Shown piece by piece: positions 1 through 11,179 of a DNA stretch of 64,000 nt (its first letter is position 1; each line of letters opens with the position of its first letter). Source of the stretch: Saccopteryx bilineata (lineage: Eukaryota; Chordata; Mammalia; Chiroptera; Emballonuridae); assembly GCF_036850765.1 (NCBI RefSeq), contig NC_089495.1:121357033-121421032 (forward strand). Direction: 5' to 3'. Both the position numbers and the translations under genes were made by a program. The notes under the pieces were generated by a model. The model saw only the letters and a list, made by a program, of their open reading frames with translations. It had not been told where the DNA came from and made no database searches.

Positions 1-444
1 TGACGACCCTGGGTGTTCCTCGCTCCCACGCTTCCTCAGGAAGGACCCACTGCCTGTCAGCCACAGTGCTCAGCAAGTGTCTGTGTGTGGGTCCTAACCA
101 CGACGTTTACAGTAGGAGGCTAAAATGTCACTTTCTTGTCACTCCTTGGTGAGCGACATTTTTATTCAGCTCCTTGAAACTGAAGATAGTTATTTCTGGA
201 GGAGTCGTGTATACTTTATACATCTTTTTAGAGGCTTTTATCCCCAAATTCTTTACTCTGACTTAAGGTTCAGGTTTCCTAAATGTCATTAACTTAATTT
301 TTCTGAAAGGCAGGTGAGCACACTGGAATTTCTATTTCCTATTCCCTTGTCTGTCTGATAGGAGACAGAGGGCACACCTTGCGGGTTCAACTGATGATGG
401 AAAAGGCCCTCACACTTCCCAATCAACCCAGAAAAAGCAATTAC

Positions 445-584
445 CTCCTCTGCCAGGTTCCCATTCCTGAACTGCACCACCAGGTGATCCACCAGGTGTG
501 GGGAGACGTTGTGGTCCAGTCTGTCCCCAATCTGGGCCAGCTGCCTGGCGATGGTCCGGATGACCTCCTCTTGACTCTCGGAAT
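445..584 (-). CDS. BID: BID exon carrying the BH3 domain (partial gene)
   Basis: This minus-strand exon encodes 46 codons after a split Asp codon: an acidic SESQEE start, then the BH3 helix with the diagnostic LAQIGD core, then a loop ending LAEE. BID is a BH3-only BCL-2 family protein. Cleaved by caspase-8, it carries the death-receptor signal to BAX/BAK at mitochondria, and the BH3 helix is the killing and binding surface. The splice sites support the call: an acceptor ending CCAG lies just above 584, and the donor GAG|GTAATTGC at 437-444. Entry phase is 1, matching the exit phase of the exon at 3841-4057, and the length (140 nt) is a whole number of codons plus two bases. Both BH3 anchor residues (Leu and Asp) are present with no stop or frameshift. 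The following exons, encoding the membrane-inserting helices, are off the left edge. Confidence 0.93.
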
Positions 585-2467
585 CTGGATGTTCAGGCAG
601 GGGCAGCGGGACAAAGGAGACTCAGACAGCAGCTCCATGCCACACCCACACCTTTTACCCCCTGGGACAAAGGAGGGGGTTCTGCTTGGGAACAAAGCCA
701 GCCCCCATGTCCACAGCATGCCCATAGTGGGGCAGGGTCCATGGGGGTAGAGTTCTGGGTCCAGGGACAGGGCCTGAGTGAGCAGAAGTCTGGTTGGAGA
801 AGCAGACTTAACATCTGTCGATGCAAAGGATCAGTGATGCTGGGGCACCTGTGACTGTGAACATGGCAGCAGACTTATGCGCCAGCTCTGTGTCCCGTTG
901 TCTAACAGGTGTCAGCCTAAGAGGGTGCTGGGACAGAGGCTCTGCAGTCACATGTATAACTCTGAAGTTACAGCTTCACCTCTGCCACCCCCCCCCCTCA
1001 CGTCCTCATAGGGTAGCTGTGGGAATCACTGCCTGCCCCAGTCCCGTCTCACTGAGTAAAACCTGTCTCCACTCTGCCCTAGAAGGCTCTGTGCGGTTTG
1101 CCCAGGCACTCTGACAGGAACTCTTCCCACCTCTAGGCACAGTGGCCTCCACAGAGGGCAGGCTCCTTCTCTCACTCTATCTGGTCAACTCAACTGCCGC
1201 AATGTCCAAGACCGACTCCCACTCTCACTGCCTCGCGCCCGCCCTCCTCCTCTCCCACTTTTCCTCCGGTGGCACTCACTGCCCGCCTGTGTTCTCCGTC
1301 TGACTTCCTTGCCAAAACACCAGCTCCATTAAGGGCTGACTTTCTCATCTGTTCAGTTGGCTGCCAAACACGCAGTACTGCGTGGAAACCATGCAAGGCA
1401 CACAGAAGGTATGGCACAAACAGCTGCATGAGTGAATGAGTGAGAAAGTGAATGTGCCCCACACCTAGCTCCTCACTGAGTAGTCGCAAATGCCGGCCAA
1501 TGGCTATTTCTCCAATTAAATCGTACACTTCTGTGTCTGAAACTTCCCTCTGGTTTACCCGGGATGGTAATCTTATCCTTACCCTGGTCTGTGCAGCTGC
1601 CACTGCACCCATCGGCAGACACCCAGCAGGTCTTGTCTTGCAGCACTGACACAGCCATGCTCCCCATGGCCGCTGCCACGCCTGGGTGGCCCCCGTGGAA
1701 CCTCACACCTGAATGATTGCAGCCTCTCCTCACCCCACTCTCACTGCCCTGCAGTCCACTCTCCAATGTGCTGGGCCAGAGAGGCACCTGGAGGTGAGGA
1801 TGAGGAGGCACTGAGAGGCATGAGAGCCTCCTCACAGTCTGCACCCCGCTGCTTCATCAGCCTCACCATAGTGTAGACCACGGCATGTGCAGTGGTAATG
1901 TGACATCCCTTTCCTGCTCAGAACTTTGTTCATGCTCACCTCTGCTTAAGTGACAAGTCCCCACCTTGCCTTAAATCACCGTGAACTTCAACTATTACTT
2001 GCAACAAACCTTCTAGTGCAAATCATCTATTCACAGCACCCTCCCCCAGCCCTGACCTTCCATCTGCGGGGTTCTGCTTCAGCAGTCGCCTGTCCCTCTC
2101 CCGGATCTCCGGGGCAGGACTGCACGCAGCTCCGTGGCCCAGTGCAGGTCCGCTGCAACCCTGAATCATCTCCTGATTCCCCAAAAGGAAGAAGGTACTC
2201 ACCACCTCCTCCACAGCTCCCTCTGCCCTGACTCTGCCTCTCTGACCCCTAGGCTTTCCAGCCTGTCTCAGCAACCTCAGGAGTCTGCATTCTGCAAACT
2301 GAGTGACTTCCCCAATGAAACTCATGGTACGGATCCTCTATTTTGCCTTTTGCTTCCAAATCTTGTCAGGTACTTAATCAACACGCATGTTTTCCACCAG
2401 AGGGTTACGTGATATGTGCAGCCTCATTCTCCCTTTTGCAAACACTGTCTGAGCCAAGCCTTTTGTT
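585..2467. other. BID intron, mostly unique sequence
   Basis: No exon, RNA gene or clear transposon is seen. The piece at about 1310-1445, ending in repeats of GAATGAGTGA, resembles the 3' end of an ancient L2 or MIR and is the only repeat I would propose here. Reading frames in this stretch lack any family motif. Confidence 0.4.
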
Positions 2468-2475
2468 GTCTACAG

Positions 2476-2751
2476 CAGTGGTCCCCAACCTTTTCTGGGC
2501 CACGGACCAGTTTAATGTTAGAAAATATTTTTACAGACCAGCCTTTAGGGTGGGACGGATAAATGTATCACGTGATCAAGACAAGCGTCAAGAGTGAGTC
2601 TTAGATGGATGTAACAGAGGGAATCTGGTCATTTTTTTAAAAATAAAACATCGTTCAGACTTAAATATAAATAAAACGAAAATAATGTAAGTTATTTATT
2701 CTTTCTCTGTGGACCGGTACCGGTCCGTGGCCCAGGGGTTGGGGACCACTG
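2476..2751. mobile_element. hAT-type nonautonomous DNA transposon
   Basis: The element starts CAGTGGTCCCCAACC and ends in the inverted copy GGTTGGGGACCACTG. It is flanked by a perfect 8-bp direct repeat, gtctacag, at 2468-2475 and 2752-2759. An 8-bp target duplication with CAG...CTG ends is the signature of the hAT superfamily. At 276 bp it has no transposase and would have depended on an autonomous relative. Confidence 0.92.
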
Positions 2752-2759
2752 GTCTACAG

Positions 2760-3840
2760 GCAAGGGATGGTGTAGACGAGCAAAGGACAGCCCAGGAGAC
2801 AGCCTCTAGTGGTGACTCCAGCAGCAGCTTCTGAAAGCATGGCCATCCCTGTCCCCACCCTACCTTAACCTTCCCCAAAGGGGCTGGGAGCTCCTCCTCC
2901 AGTCTCAGGCCAGCCTGAAGGCAGGAGAGCTGGTTCTAAGGCAGAGAGTATTTGGCACACCCTGGCTTGCGGGGGTTGGGGGAGGGAAAGGAGGACTCCT
3001 GCCAGAGCCCCACCCACTAGGCTTGAGACAGAGGCTGGATGGGCTGCTGGTCTCCTTCAGGGTCACCAGAGGGCAGCACAAACTCCTAGGCCAGGAGATG
3101 TCAGGGTGGCAGGACTCCAGGCCCACTCCTCCACAGAGAGGCTTGGGCCGAGGCTCTCTGCATCACCTTAGGCTTGCTTTTGAGGCAGAGCCTCTAATCA
3201 GGGCACGCACTAGTTGCCCACCTTCAAACACACTGGTTCAGGCAGCCAGTTTGGGGACCAGGAACCATGCATTTTGAAAAAGTTTCCATGAGATTCCAGC
3301 ATGCATATGACCAAGCGAATTCTCCAACCTGGGAACGGCTGAGCTCAACATGCCACCCAGCCTTGGGCCCTTGGCCTTCCCAGCACGGGACAGTGGAGGC
3401 AGCAGCAGTGGCGCAGAGGGGTGGAAAGGGGTTGGTGGGCAGCGCAAGGGAGAGGGAGTGCCCGGATACAGCAGCGGGAGGAGGGGGCCCAGAGCAGGGA
3501 AAGATGCCCGGCCCAGCTGCACAGTGCTTGTTTGATTTGGAGCTGGTCATTTTCTTCCCTGAGCCTGTTTCCTCACCTGGAAATGAGGCTCAAGATACAT
3601 CTATGCCCCATAACACATGTGAAAGAAAAGGTGTGAGATGCTCTACAGACACAGAGTCCTTGTCAAGGAACTGAGTGGCTTTCCACAGACTGAAAACTCA
3701 GCGAGGCCTGCTTCCCTGGGTGGGCCAAGTACAGACCTAGCAGCCATGCAACACAAACATTACGGTGGGTCCCTCCTAGCACTTAGATTCCCTACATGTC
3801 ACTGGTGACAGCAAGGCAGAGAGGCCCAGCCGATGCCTAC
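2760..3840. other. BID intron, no recognised feature
   Basis: The sequence is purine-rich and GC-moderate, with no exon-like frame bounded by splice sites and no transposon ends that I can recognise. Confidence 0.4.
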
Positions 3841-4057
3841 CTGTCCCTGGGCCCTGCAGGACGAAGCGGCTGCTGCACCGGTTGCCATCTGTCTGCAGGT
3901 CATCGTCACGGTTGTCCCACAAGCAAGCTGGCACAGGCAGGCCATGGCCCAACTCCTGTAGCTCCTTGTGGAAACTGGAGTTGGAGCAGTTTTGGAGGAA
4001 GCCAAAAACCAGCAGGTTTGTGATGTGCTCATCCTGGAGGCCTGAACCATTGCTGAC
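3841..4057 (-). CDS. BID: BID exon with N-terminal helices and caspase-8 cleavage loop
   Basis: This exon of 217 nt (72 codons plus one base) starts at GTC after an acceptor ending TAG and ends at the donor ACAG|GTAGGC. The peptide opens VSNGSG, as in rodent BID, then [11 protein letters not shown] (helix 1), which is nearly invariant in the family. It next has a hydrophilic segment and the LQTD|G motif, which in human BID is the caspase-8 cut site. With the upstream MDPQ exon, LQTD falls at about residues 58-61, close to human D60. The loop after it ([12 protein letters not shown]) differs from human and mouse, as expected for this variable region. Phase 0 entry and phase 1 exit match the neighbouring exons. 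Confidence 0.93.
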
Positions 4058-5102
4058 CTACGGTGGAAGGGGGTCAGGATGGCTGAGCTGCAGAAGGGCT
4101 CTTGGTGCAGTGGGGTCTGAGACAGCCTCACTGGCCTGCCCAAGAAACCTGAATGACCCTGTGGGCACAGGGAGCCCACAAGAGGTCTCGGTGGGCAGAG
4201 GCTAAGTCGGCAGCACCTGTGTGTAGACAGCAAGAGAAAGCCTGGGCCCTGCGCACGCTGGCTACCTACCACCTGACTGACATCCTGACAACATCTGCCT
4301 GGGCCGAGCTTGCTTTAGGGGCAGGAAGATTCCAAGGCTATTTCAGCAGTTGAGCAAAAACCATCTTTTCTATGACGTCCTTACTTTTGCCCAGGCCATG
4401 TGTCTTCTACCAACCTGAGCCCACCCTTCCTGTTCAGGTGTCCAGCAGGTAAACAATCTTTCTTCTCCATAATCTCCTTTTGGGCCCAGTCTGGTACTAC
4501 TCAAACAGCAGATATTCTATAAATACTGGGTAGTTGTGACCAAGCACCCTCTACCCCTAGGCAGGGTTCGTGTACTCCAGGCAGACATGTCTTTTAAACA
4601 AAACCTGCGGAGGACCAATGGCACGACACCTGCTCTGGCCCAGCAGGGCCCTCCATCCTTTGAGTAGTCCTATGGCAGCAGCTCAGTTCAGCCTCTATGC
4701 TGTGGGGACACAGGACGGATACTTCCAGGGTCCTGACTGCATTTGGGGCAGAGTCCTTGGCAAAAACAGGTGAGCACTCGTAACAGCAGCAACCAGGTGT
4801 GCTCAAAACAATCACAAACCCAGGAGGAGAGAGGCAGTCACCTGGAAGGCCAGGGACACTGAGCTCTGCCCAGACAGACACATGCCACGCAGACGTTCTG
4901 GGTAGAGTGAGTTCAGCAGAAGAGGAAGGCACAGGTAAAATTTACTTTATCTCCTCAGTCCTCAATATTTTTCATTAGAAGAACCAGAAAACTTTTAGGG
5001 GACAATTTTTAGGAGGCAAATTGTTTTAAATGAGAAAAATGCATAAAATGAAGTATAATTAGCTCTCCAAAATTACTCCTAAGGACGGGGGAAATGTTAT
5101 AT
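4058..5102. other. BID intron, no recognised feature
   Basis: This is the intron just upstream of the caspase-loop exon. Apart from the acceptor region (about 4058-4090) I see no supported element. Confidence 0.4.
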
Positions 5103-5116
5103 AAAAGTTCTGTCGA

Positions 5117-5443
5117 GCCTGACCAGGCGGTGGCGCAGTGGATAGAGCGTCGGACTGGGATGCGGAAGTACCCAGGTTCGAGACCCCAGAGGTCGCGCGC
5201 GGGCTCATCTGGCTTGAGCAAAGAGCTCGCCAGCTTGGACCCAAGGTTGCTGGCTCCAGCAGGGGGTTACTCGGTCTGCTGAAGGCCCGTGGTCAAGGCA
5301 CGTGTGAGAAAGCAATCAATGAACAACTAAGAAGTCGCAAGGCGCAACGAGAAACTGATGATTGATGCTTCTCATCTCTCTCTGTTCCTGTCTGTCTGTC
5401 CCTGTCTATCTCTGCCTCTAAAAAAAAAAAAAAAAAAAAAAAA
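5117..5443 (+). repeat. SINE-A insertion
   Basis: This is a tRNA-derived SINE with A-box (GGCGCAGTGGATAGAGC) and B-box (GGTTCGAGACC) regions, a (CTGTC)-rich tail and a poly-A of more than 20. It is flanked by the duplication aaaagttctgtcga at 5103-5116 and just after the tail. It is intact and apparently young. Confidence 0.92.
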
Positions 5444-5539
5444 GTTCTGTCGAATGATTACAGTAAAGCCAGGTGATGTGAGGAAGCTTAAAGGGCCAAA
5501 GCCAGGCTTCATCTCCACCTCATGGGGAAAAGGGAACTG

Positions 5540-5905
5540 AAGCACTGTTTTGGGGTAAACTGTGTTCCCCAAAACGAAACATTCAAGTGCTAATCCCAAG
5601 TGCCTGTGACTATGACGTTACTTGGAAATCATGTTAAGACCAGGTCATCCTGGACCACAGTAGGCCGGAAATCCAATGCCTGGTGGCTTTATGAGATGTA
5701 CACACAGACACAATGACACAACGCACATGAAGACTGTAGTGTGTGTTAAAAGCCAAGCTGCAACGAGCACTGCTGGGGCCACTGGAAGCCAGGAGAGGGG
5801 CAGCACACAGTCTCCAATGGGGCCCGAGAGGGAATCTACTGCTGACACCGGGACTTCCAACTTCCGGCCTCCAGAACTGCAAAGCGGCACTCTGCGTGCC
5901 AGCCC
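5540..5905 (+). mobile_element. old MaLR (MLT1-like) LTR fragment
   Basis: The order 'ttccccaaaac...attcaagtgctaatcccaagtgcctgtgac...' and the closing 'ggcctccagaactg' match the usual layout of MaLR LTRs, with heavy divergence. It is the relic of an ancient nonautonomous ERVL-type retrotransposon. The subfamily is not resolved. Confidence 0.6.
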
Positions 5906-6371
5906 CAGGGAACTAAGAGAGGCAGAGGACTTCCTTCTGATCTAGAGGCCGATAAACAGGTGTCCAAAGTCTGGGCGCCAGGTCAGGTTATCGACTGCAC
6001 CTGCAATCACCTCCATCTTCCCCACATAAAACCAAAGGAGCAGAACTGGCTGGGAAGGGAAGGAAAGGCCGTCTAGAAGCCAAGAGTGACCCACCAAGTC
6101 CAATGTGTAGCACCAGCTGGTTGGAAAGCAGTTTGAACAAACTCTAGTTTGATGACAGGCAGCAGGCTCAGAAGACAGCACAGCACTGAACTTGAAGAAC
6201 AAACAAACCTGGTGACAAGCTGAGTACAGAACTAGGATCTTTTTTTTTTTTTGACCCTCCTATTAATAAAAGTTAAAACGGGTGTCAAATGATGAAAGAT
6301 TTCATAGTTGTTTATCCTTTTAGGTCACAGAAAAAAATGTTAAAAGAAATGGTCAAGACTTAGGAAGTCTT

Positions 6372-6703
6372 GCCTGATCAGGCGGTGGCGCAGCGGCGTC
6401 GGACTGGGATGCGGAGGACCCAGGTTCCAGACCGCAAGATCGCCAGCTTGAGCGCGGGCTCATCTGGTTTGAGCAAAAGCTCACCAGCTTGATTCCAAGG
6501 TCGCTGGCTCGAACAAGGGGTTACTCAGTTTGCTGAAGGCCCGCGGTCAAGGCACATATGAGAAAGCAATCAATGAACAACTAAGGTGTCTCAATGAAAA
6601 ACGGATAATTGATGCTTCTCATCTCTCTCCGATCCTGTCTGTCTGTCCCTATCTGTCCCTCTCTCTGACATTCTCTGTCTCTGTCACACACACACACAAA
6701 GAA
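6372..6703 (+). repeat. SINE-A insertion
   Basis: The full SINE-A head, body and CT-rich tail end in a (CA) stretch. The target duplication aagacttaggaagtctt is seen at about 6355-6371 and 6704-6720. The duplicated target is itself nearly palindromic. Confidence 0.92.
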
Positions 6704-6899
6704 AAGACTTAGGAAGTCTTGCTGGAAACATTACAAACTTCATCCAAAGGAGACATGCTAAAATCAGCTATGGTGCAAAGAGAAAGACGGAAAGCTATCT
6801 AGTATGTTCGATAATTTGGCATAATCCTGGTGCCCAAACCTGGTGGAAAGAGCACCAAATAAACAGCAACAACAACAACAAAAAAAAACAAAACCAAAA

Positions 6900-7700
6900 A
6901 CCAACAAAATTAATCGTAATTTTGTTTTTCTAAATATCAAAGAAGTCAAAGAAAAATGCTACAATATGAACAGTACCACATGTAATAGTAAGGAAAAAAA
7001 ACACCTCAAACCGCCACATTATGATAAGTGAAATAAGCCAGACGCTGTAGCACAAACACCAATTCCTCTTCTGTGAGGAGTCTTCTAATTCTGAGACAGC
7101 AAGTGGGCGGGCTGCCTGGGGCTGGGTACCGCGAGCTGGGAGCTGAGCGCTCCCCGGGGCTGGGGGGGGCTGGGTACCGCAAGCGCTCGGGGGGCTGGGT
7201 ACAGTGGGCTGGAGTCTCAGCCAGTAGAGGGAGCGCTCCCCGGGGCCAGAGTCTCAGCCAGTAGAGGGAGCGCTCCCCGGGGCCAGAGTCTCAGCCAGTA
7301 GAGGGAGCACTCCCTGGGCCAGAGTCTCAGCCAGTAGAGGGAGAGCTCCCCGGGGCCAGAGTCTCAGCCAGTAGAGGGAGCGCTCCCCGGGACCAGAGTC
7401 TCAGCCAGTAGAGGGAGCACTCCCTGGGCCAGAGTCTCAGCCAGTAGAGGGAGAGCTCCCGGGGGGGCCAGAGTCTCAGCCAGTAGAGGGAGCGCTCCCC
7501 GGGGCCAGAGTCTCAGCCAGTAGAGGGAGCGCTCCCCGGGGCCAGAGTTTCAGCCAGTAGAGGGGACTATCCCGTGGCGGGAAGGTGGTGCTGGCGGCCC
7601 AGCGTGTGAATGTGCTTAATGTCCCTGAACTGGACACTCAAAATGGTTAAAATGGTATATTTTATGTATGTTTCACAACAATTTTTAAAAACTGAGGGGA
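6900..7700 (+). mobile_element. old L1 3' end (ORF2 tail and 3' UTR)
   Basis: Text such as 'gataagtgaaataagccaga', and after the minisatellite 'gtgaatgtgcttaatg...tggttaaaatggtatattttatg', is the standard 3' end of L1MA/MB-type elements. The central part of the UTR has been replaced by the tandem array at 7213-7575. Confidence 0.8.
7213..7575. repeat. 37-bp minisatellite, about ten copies
   Basis: The unit runs GTCTCAGCCAGTAGAGGGAG then (c/a)(g/a)CTCCCCGGGGCCAGA. Ten consecutive copies are seen, varying by point changes and by small indels in the G run. The last copy is partial. Less regular related text, with repeated 'ggctgggtacc', precedes it from about 7110. Every copy contains CCAGTAGAGGGAG, close to the CTCF core. 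Confidence 0.95.
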
Positions 7701-8725
7701 GAAAAAATCAAAGAAAAAAGTAATAAAAACCTATACCAGGAAGAAGATTCTGATACTGGGAGAGGCGGCCAGACTCTGCCACGGCAGCAAAAACTGCTCA
7801 GGGCTCCACTGTGGACCCTGACTATAGGACACTGGGCAAGGTGCATCTCCATTTTCTACCTTGAAGGGAAGAAGGTCACGGGAACTGATTTGGTTAACTG
7901 TAGCCACCTTCTTGCAAGGAAGAAATGTCAGGAGACGTGGGGTGTTGTGGGGAGAGCGCTCCTGACAGTAAGCTGGAGCACAGCTGGCAGTGGGGGCTCC
8001 AACCCAAAGACACTGAAGACCACAGAAGGGGCACACGTCTGCCAGCTGGAGAAGTGACAGTGAGGAAGCATACAGGGCCTGGAACAGAAGAATGTCTTGG
8101 CTCAGAACAGGCCGGTATTGTGTCCATGCAGGCCAGTCCTGCAACACCCTCAGCCCTCGGTACTGTGGTTCCTGTGCTTCAGAAGGATGTCCGCCAGGAT
8201 CTGCTCAAGCCTCCCGGAACCAGGTGCTGCTCTAGGGTCGGGGATTCAGAACCTGTGGGCCTCTAAGTTCACTAACCGCAGACCCTTGGCCTTTCACAAA
8301 TCCCTTCCTCAGTGGCCAGTGGGGCACTCGGTGGGCACACCGAGCAGCCGTGTGCTAGTGGCCTTGCAGACATTACACAACTTGGCACAGTTCAGGTGCC
8401 AGCGGTTGAGGGCAGTGGCATGGCCTCCATGACCTTGAAGGGATCTATCTCAAGAAGTCTCTAGCTTTTAAATGGTCTCAAATCAGAAAGCCAGGCAGGA
8501 GGTGTAGGAGGAAGGATGGAGAGCAGAGAGGAGTCTGGGGAAGTGGAGGGAGCACAGAGGTGAGGGGCTTTCTCTCCTGTCTGCAGCACCCCCACCAGCC
8601 AGAATGTGAGGCCCTCCTGCAGCACCCTCACTCACACAGGGCGGGCTGGGTCCGCACTGGCCACACGCATGGAGGACAAGCCAGCCTGGGTGCCCTCGCT
8701 CCCCCCCCACCCTCCTCCAGAAGCA
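7701..8725. other. BID intron, no recognised feature
   Basis: Unique-looking sequence with a donor at its right end (8726-8731, minus strand). No transposon ends are recognised. Confidence 0.35.
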
Positions 8726-8731
8726 TCTGAC

Positions 8732-8801
8732 CTGGGGATCCATAGCACAGGCGGCTGGTGGCTTGACTGGATGCCGGCTCACAGATGTCCAAGGCAGCAG
8801 C
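8732..8801 (-). CDS. BID: BID exon with part of the 5' UTR and start codon (codes MDPQ)
   Basis: On the minus strand a pyrimidine-rich tract ending CCCCTTTCAG at 8802-8811 is followed by 70 nt containing a single ATG (first base at 8743). It then reads MDPQ and meets the donor CAG|GTCAGA at 8726-8731. Four codons before a phase-0 junction are what mammalian BID has: human MDCE and mouse MDSE precede the same V(N/S)NGS. I therefore take this as the translation start and 8744-8801 as 5' UTR. MDPQ differs from both reference starts at residues 3-4. The alternative is that the real start exon lies elsewhere in the intron, but the two strong splice sites and correct phase make this the best candidate. 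Confidence 0.78.
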
Positions 8802-9128
8802 CTGAAAGGGGACAGACACAGGGTGGGTGCTCATACCCGCAGGGAAACCCCCTCTGGGACCCTCAGGAAGGAGGGTGTGGTGCATGCAGGCCCTTCTGCC
8901 CCTCAGTGGGCCCCTCACCTCCCACAGGCTGGCCTTGAGTGGTGCTTTCTCCTAGCACAGAACTTGGGTAGCTGCCCAGGGCGTGGACTCTGGGGCTCTC
9001 CTCAATGCAGACACACTAAGGTGCTGAGTGCCCCGTGCCACCCTCCAGCCTCACTCGCCACCCAGCTAATGGTCCTAAGAGCCCCACTCCCTGAGCACGC
9101 CTAGAGGGCAGTCTGGTTATAAATACAT

Positions 9129-9133
9129 CTTTT

Positions 9134-9205
<72 letters not shown>

Positions 9206-9591
9206 TTTTTTGACAGAGACAGAGAGAGAGAGAGAGGGACAGAGAGGGACAGATAGGGACAGGCAGACAGGAAGGGAGAGAGATGAGAAGCATCAATTCT
9301 TCGTGCGGCATCTTAGTTCTTCATTGATTGCTTTCTCATATGTGCCTTGACCAGGGAGGCTACAGCAGACTGAGTGACCCCTTGCTCAAGTCAGTGACCT
9401 TGGGCTCAAGCCAGCAACCTTTGGGCTCAAGCCAGTGACCATGGGGTCATGTCTATGATCTCACACTAAGCCAGTGACCCTGCACTTAAGCTGGTGAGCC
9501 CGTGCTCAAGCCGGAGACCTTGGGGTTTCCAACGTGGGTCCTCCACGTCCCAGTCCAACGCTCTATCCACTGTGCCACTGTCTAGTCAGGC
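9129..9591 (-). repeat. SINE-A, reverse, with expanded (TTTC)n tail
   Basis: The reverse SINE-A ends at gtctagtcaggc. Its 3' tail (here at the left) has grown into about 19 TTTC units at 9130-9206. The duplicated target 'ctggttat.ata' flanks it. Confidence 0.9.
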
Positions 9592-10260
9592 TGGTTATGG
9601 ATACTTTTTAGGTAAATATTTACATTAGTGAGTTTCCTGTAAGAGTAAAGTTAGCTAACAAAGCATACCTAGAAGTTTTCAGGAAATCCATTTTATTATC
9701 GCCACTAATTGAGCCACTACTACAACTATTCCTTCTACCAACAACAAAGCACCAATCCATGCCCTCGGTACACAGCCCTTCTCAGAGCGTCACATGATTG
9801 CCATGCTGAGAAGCAGGTGTGGGCAGTGCTGGTGGTGCTGGTGCTGACTTGGGGGTGAGAAGGTGAGGGGATCAGGGACAGCCAGGCAGGCCAGCTCTCT
9901 CCACAGGCCAGCAATGGGCAGAGGAGATAAATCATTCATATGCAGAAAGCTCTTATAAACTGTTCAAAAGAGAAAGAATGCAAAAAGAGAGAGAGAGAGA
10001 ATGGATGCATAATTTGGCAACAATTACACAAAAGATTAGAGTTTCCATAAGGCATATATTCCAACTATAGTAGATAACCCTTCACAAACAACTGACCAGA
10101 CAACAGCCAACTGAAGACTGAGTTACAAAGAATAAGTCCCTAACATGGAATATATACCACCATGAAAAGGAAGGAGAGATTTGTGTGTGTACCATCAGTG
10201 AAGTCCAAGCAAACCGAACAAAAGTTCCTGTAGAATGGTCTCAACAGAGTAGTCCTATTT
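9592..10260. other. BID intron, no recognised feature
   Basis: AT-rich intron. The stretch from about 9960 to 10260 has the wording of an old L1 ORF2 region but is too decayed to assign. Confidence 0.3.
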
Positions 10261-10267
10261 TAAAATA

Positions 10268-10490
10268 AGGCCCTGGATTTGCAGCTCCGTGGATTAAGCA
10301 TCCTCCCACTGCACCAAGGTTGTGGGTTCGATCCCTGGTCATGGTGTGTATGAGAAGCAATCAATGAGTGCACAACTAAATGGAACAAGTATGTGGAACA
10401 ACGAGCTGATGCTTTTCTGTCTCTCTCTCTTCTGTCCTCCCCTACCTTCCTCTCTCTCAAGTCAATGGAAAATTTTAAATGTATTTGTCA
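10268..10490 (+). repeat. old Ves-like SINE (SINE-D)
   Basis: A diverged tRNA-like head (ccctggatttgcagctccgtgg) is followed by a B-box-like 'gggttcgatccctgg' and a tail with 'caatcaatgagtgcacaac' and CT runs. It is old and carries many substitutions. Confidence 0.7.
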
Positions 10491-11049
10491 AACCAAAGGA
10501 AAAGGTCATGAGGGCAAAACCAGTCAAATCAGGCCATTTCATATGGCTCCTAAATACATGGGAGGTAAAAACAAAACAAAACAAAAAAACACAAAGAACA
10601 GACAACCAATTCCTCTTCAGGGAAAAAGAGCAACTCCTGCTGCCCACCTGACCCACCTAAGCAAGCCCTGTGCAGACCTTGAGGTCGCTCACCACTACAC
10701 AGGAGGATCCCATGCACTGAGGCTGGGACACCACCCCCGGCCGACCACTTGATCCGCTGTGTGACTCTGAGGGGCACACATCCATCAACAAGCATTCCGA
10801 CATGTCAGCACACAGGCGCTCTGCATGGAGCTTGAAGAACAGTGGTAACATGACTCATAGGTCCCCCCCACCCCAGAGAACCTTATTTACCAAAAACACA
10901 GAATTATCAATATAAACACTATTCTTAGAAGCCCGTGCTGCTCTGAGATCTAGCCATCGGTGCAGCCATAACAGGCTCCCAGTGGCTCCCAGGTGCCAGG
11001 AAAAGCTACATACAACACACAGCGCTACAGGTCTGCAGTTACTGAAGTT

Positions 11050-11175
11050 CTATATACAGCACAAGGCAAAAGCAGGTGTGCAGTTGTTCTTATGGAGAAT
11101 GATACAATTAACAAATCATAGTACAAGAATAAACTGGCCTTACAACTGTACACCTGCTTTTGCCCACCTCGTCTT
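11050..11175. mobile_element. mariner-type MITE
   Basis: Near-perfect inverted repeats, ggcaaaagcaggtgtgcag at about 11065 and its complement at about 11146-11166, bracket a core with 'tacaagaataaactgg'. The element is about 125 bp and sits beside TA at the left. It matches the layout of a common small mammalian mariner MITE with 'GGCAAAAGTAGGT' ends. The exact outer ends are degraded. Confidence 0.75.
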
Positions 11176-11179
11176 TATA

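Noticed and set aside
1190..1844. Overlapping minus-strand frames of 120-140 codons in the BID intron
   Set aside because: No domain motif, no splice-site support in frame, and one overlaps an L2/MIR-like stretch.
7213..7575. CRISPR-like array
   Set aside because: The copies are directly adjacent, with no unique spacers, in a mammalian intron. It is a minisatellite.
11050..11175. Hairpin RNA gene (microRNA-like inverted repeat)
   Set aside because: The arms and core match a known mariner MITE layout. Some microRNAs arise from such elements, but nothing here indicates processing.
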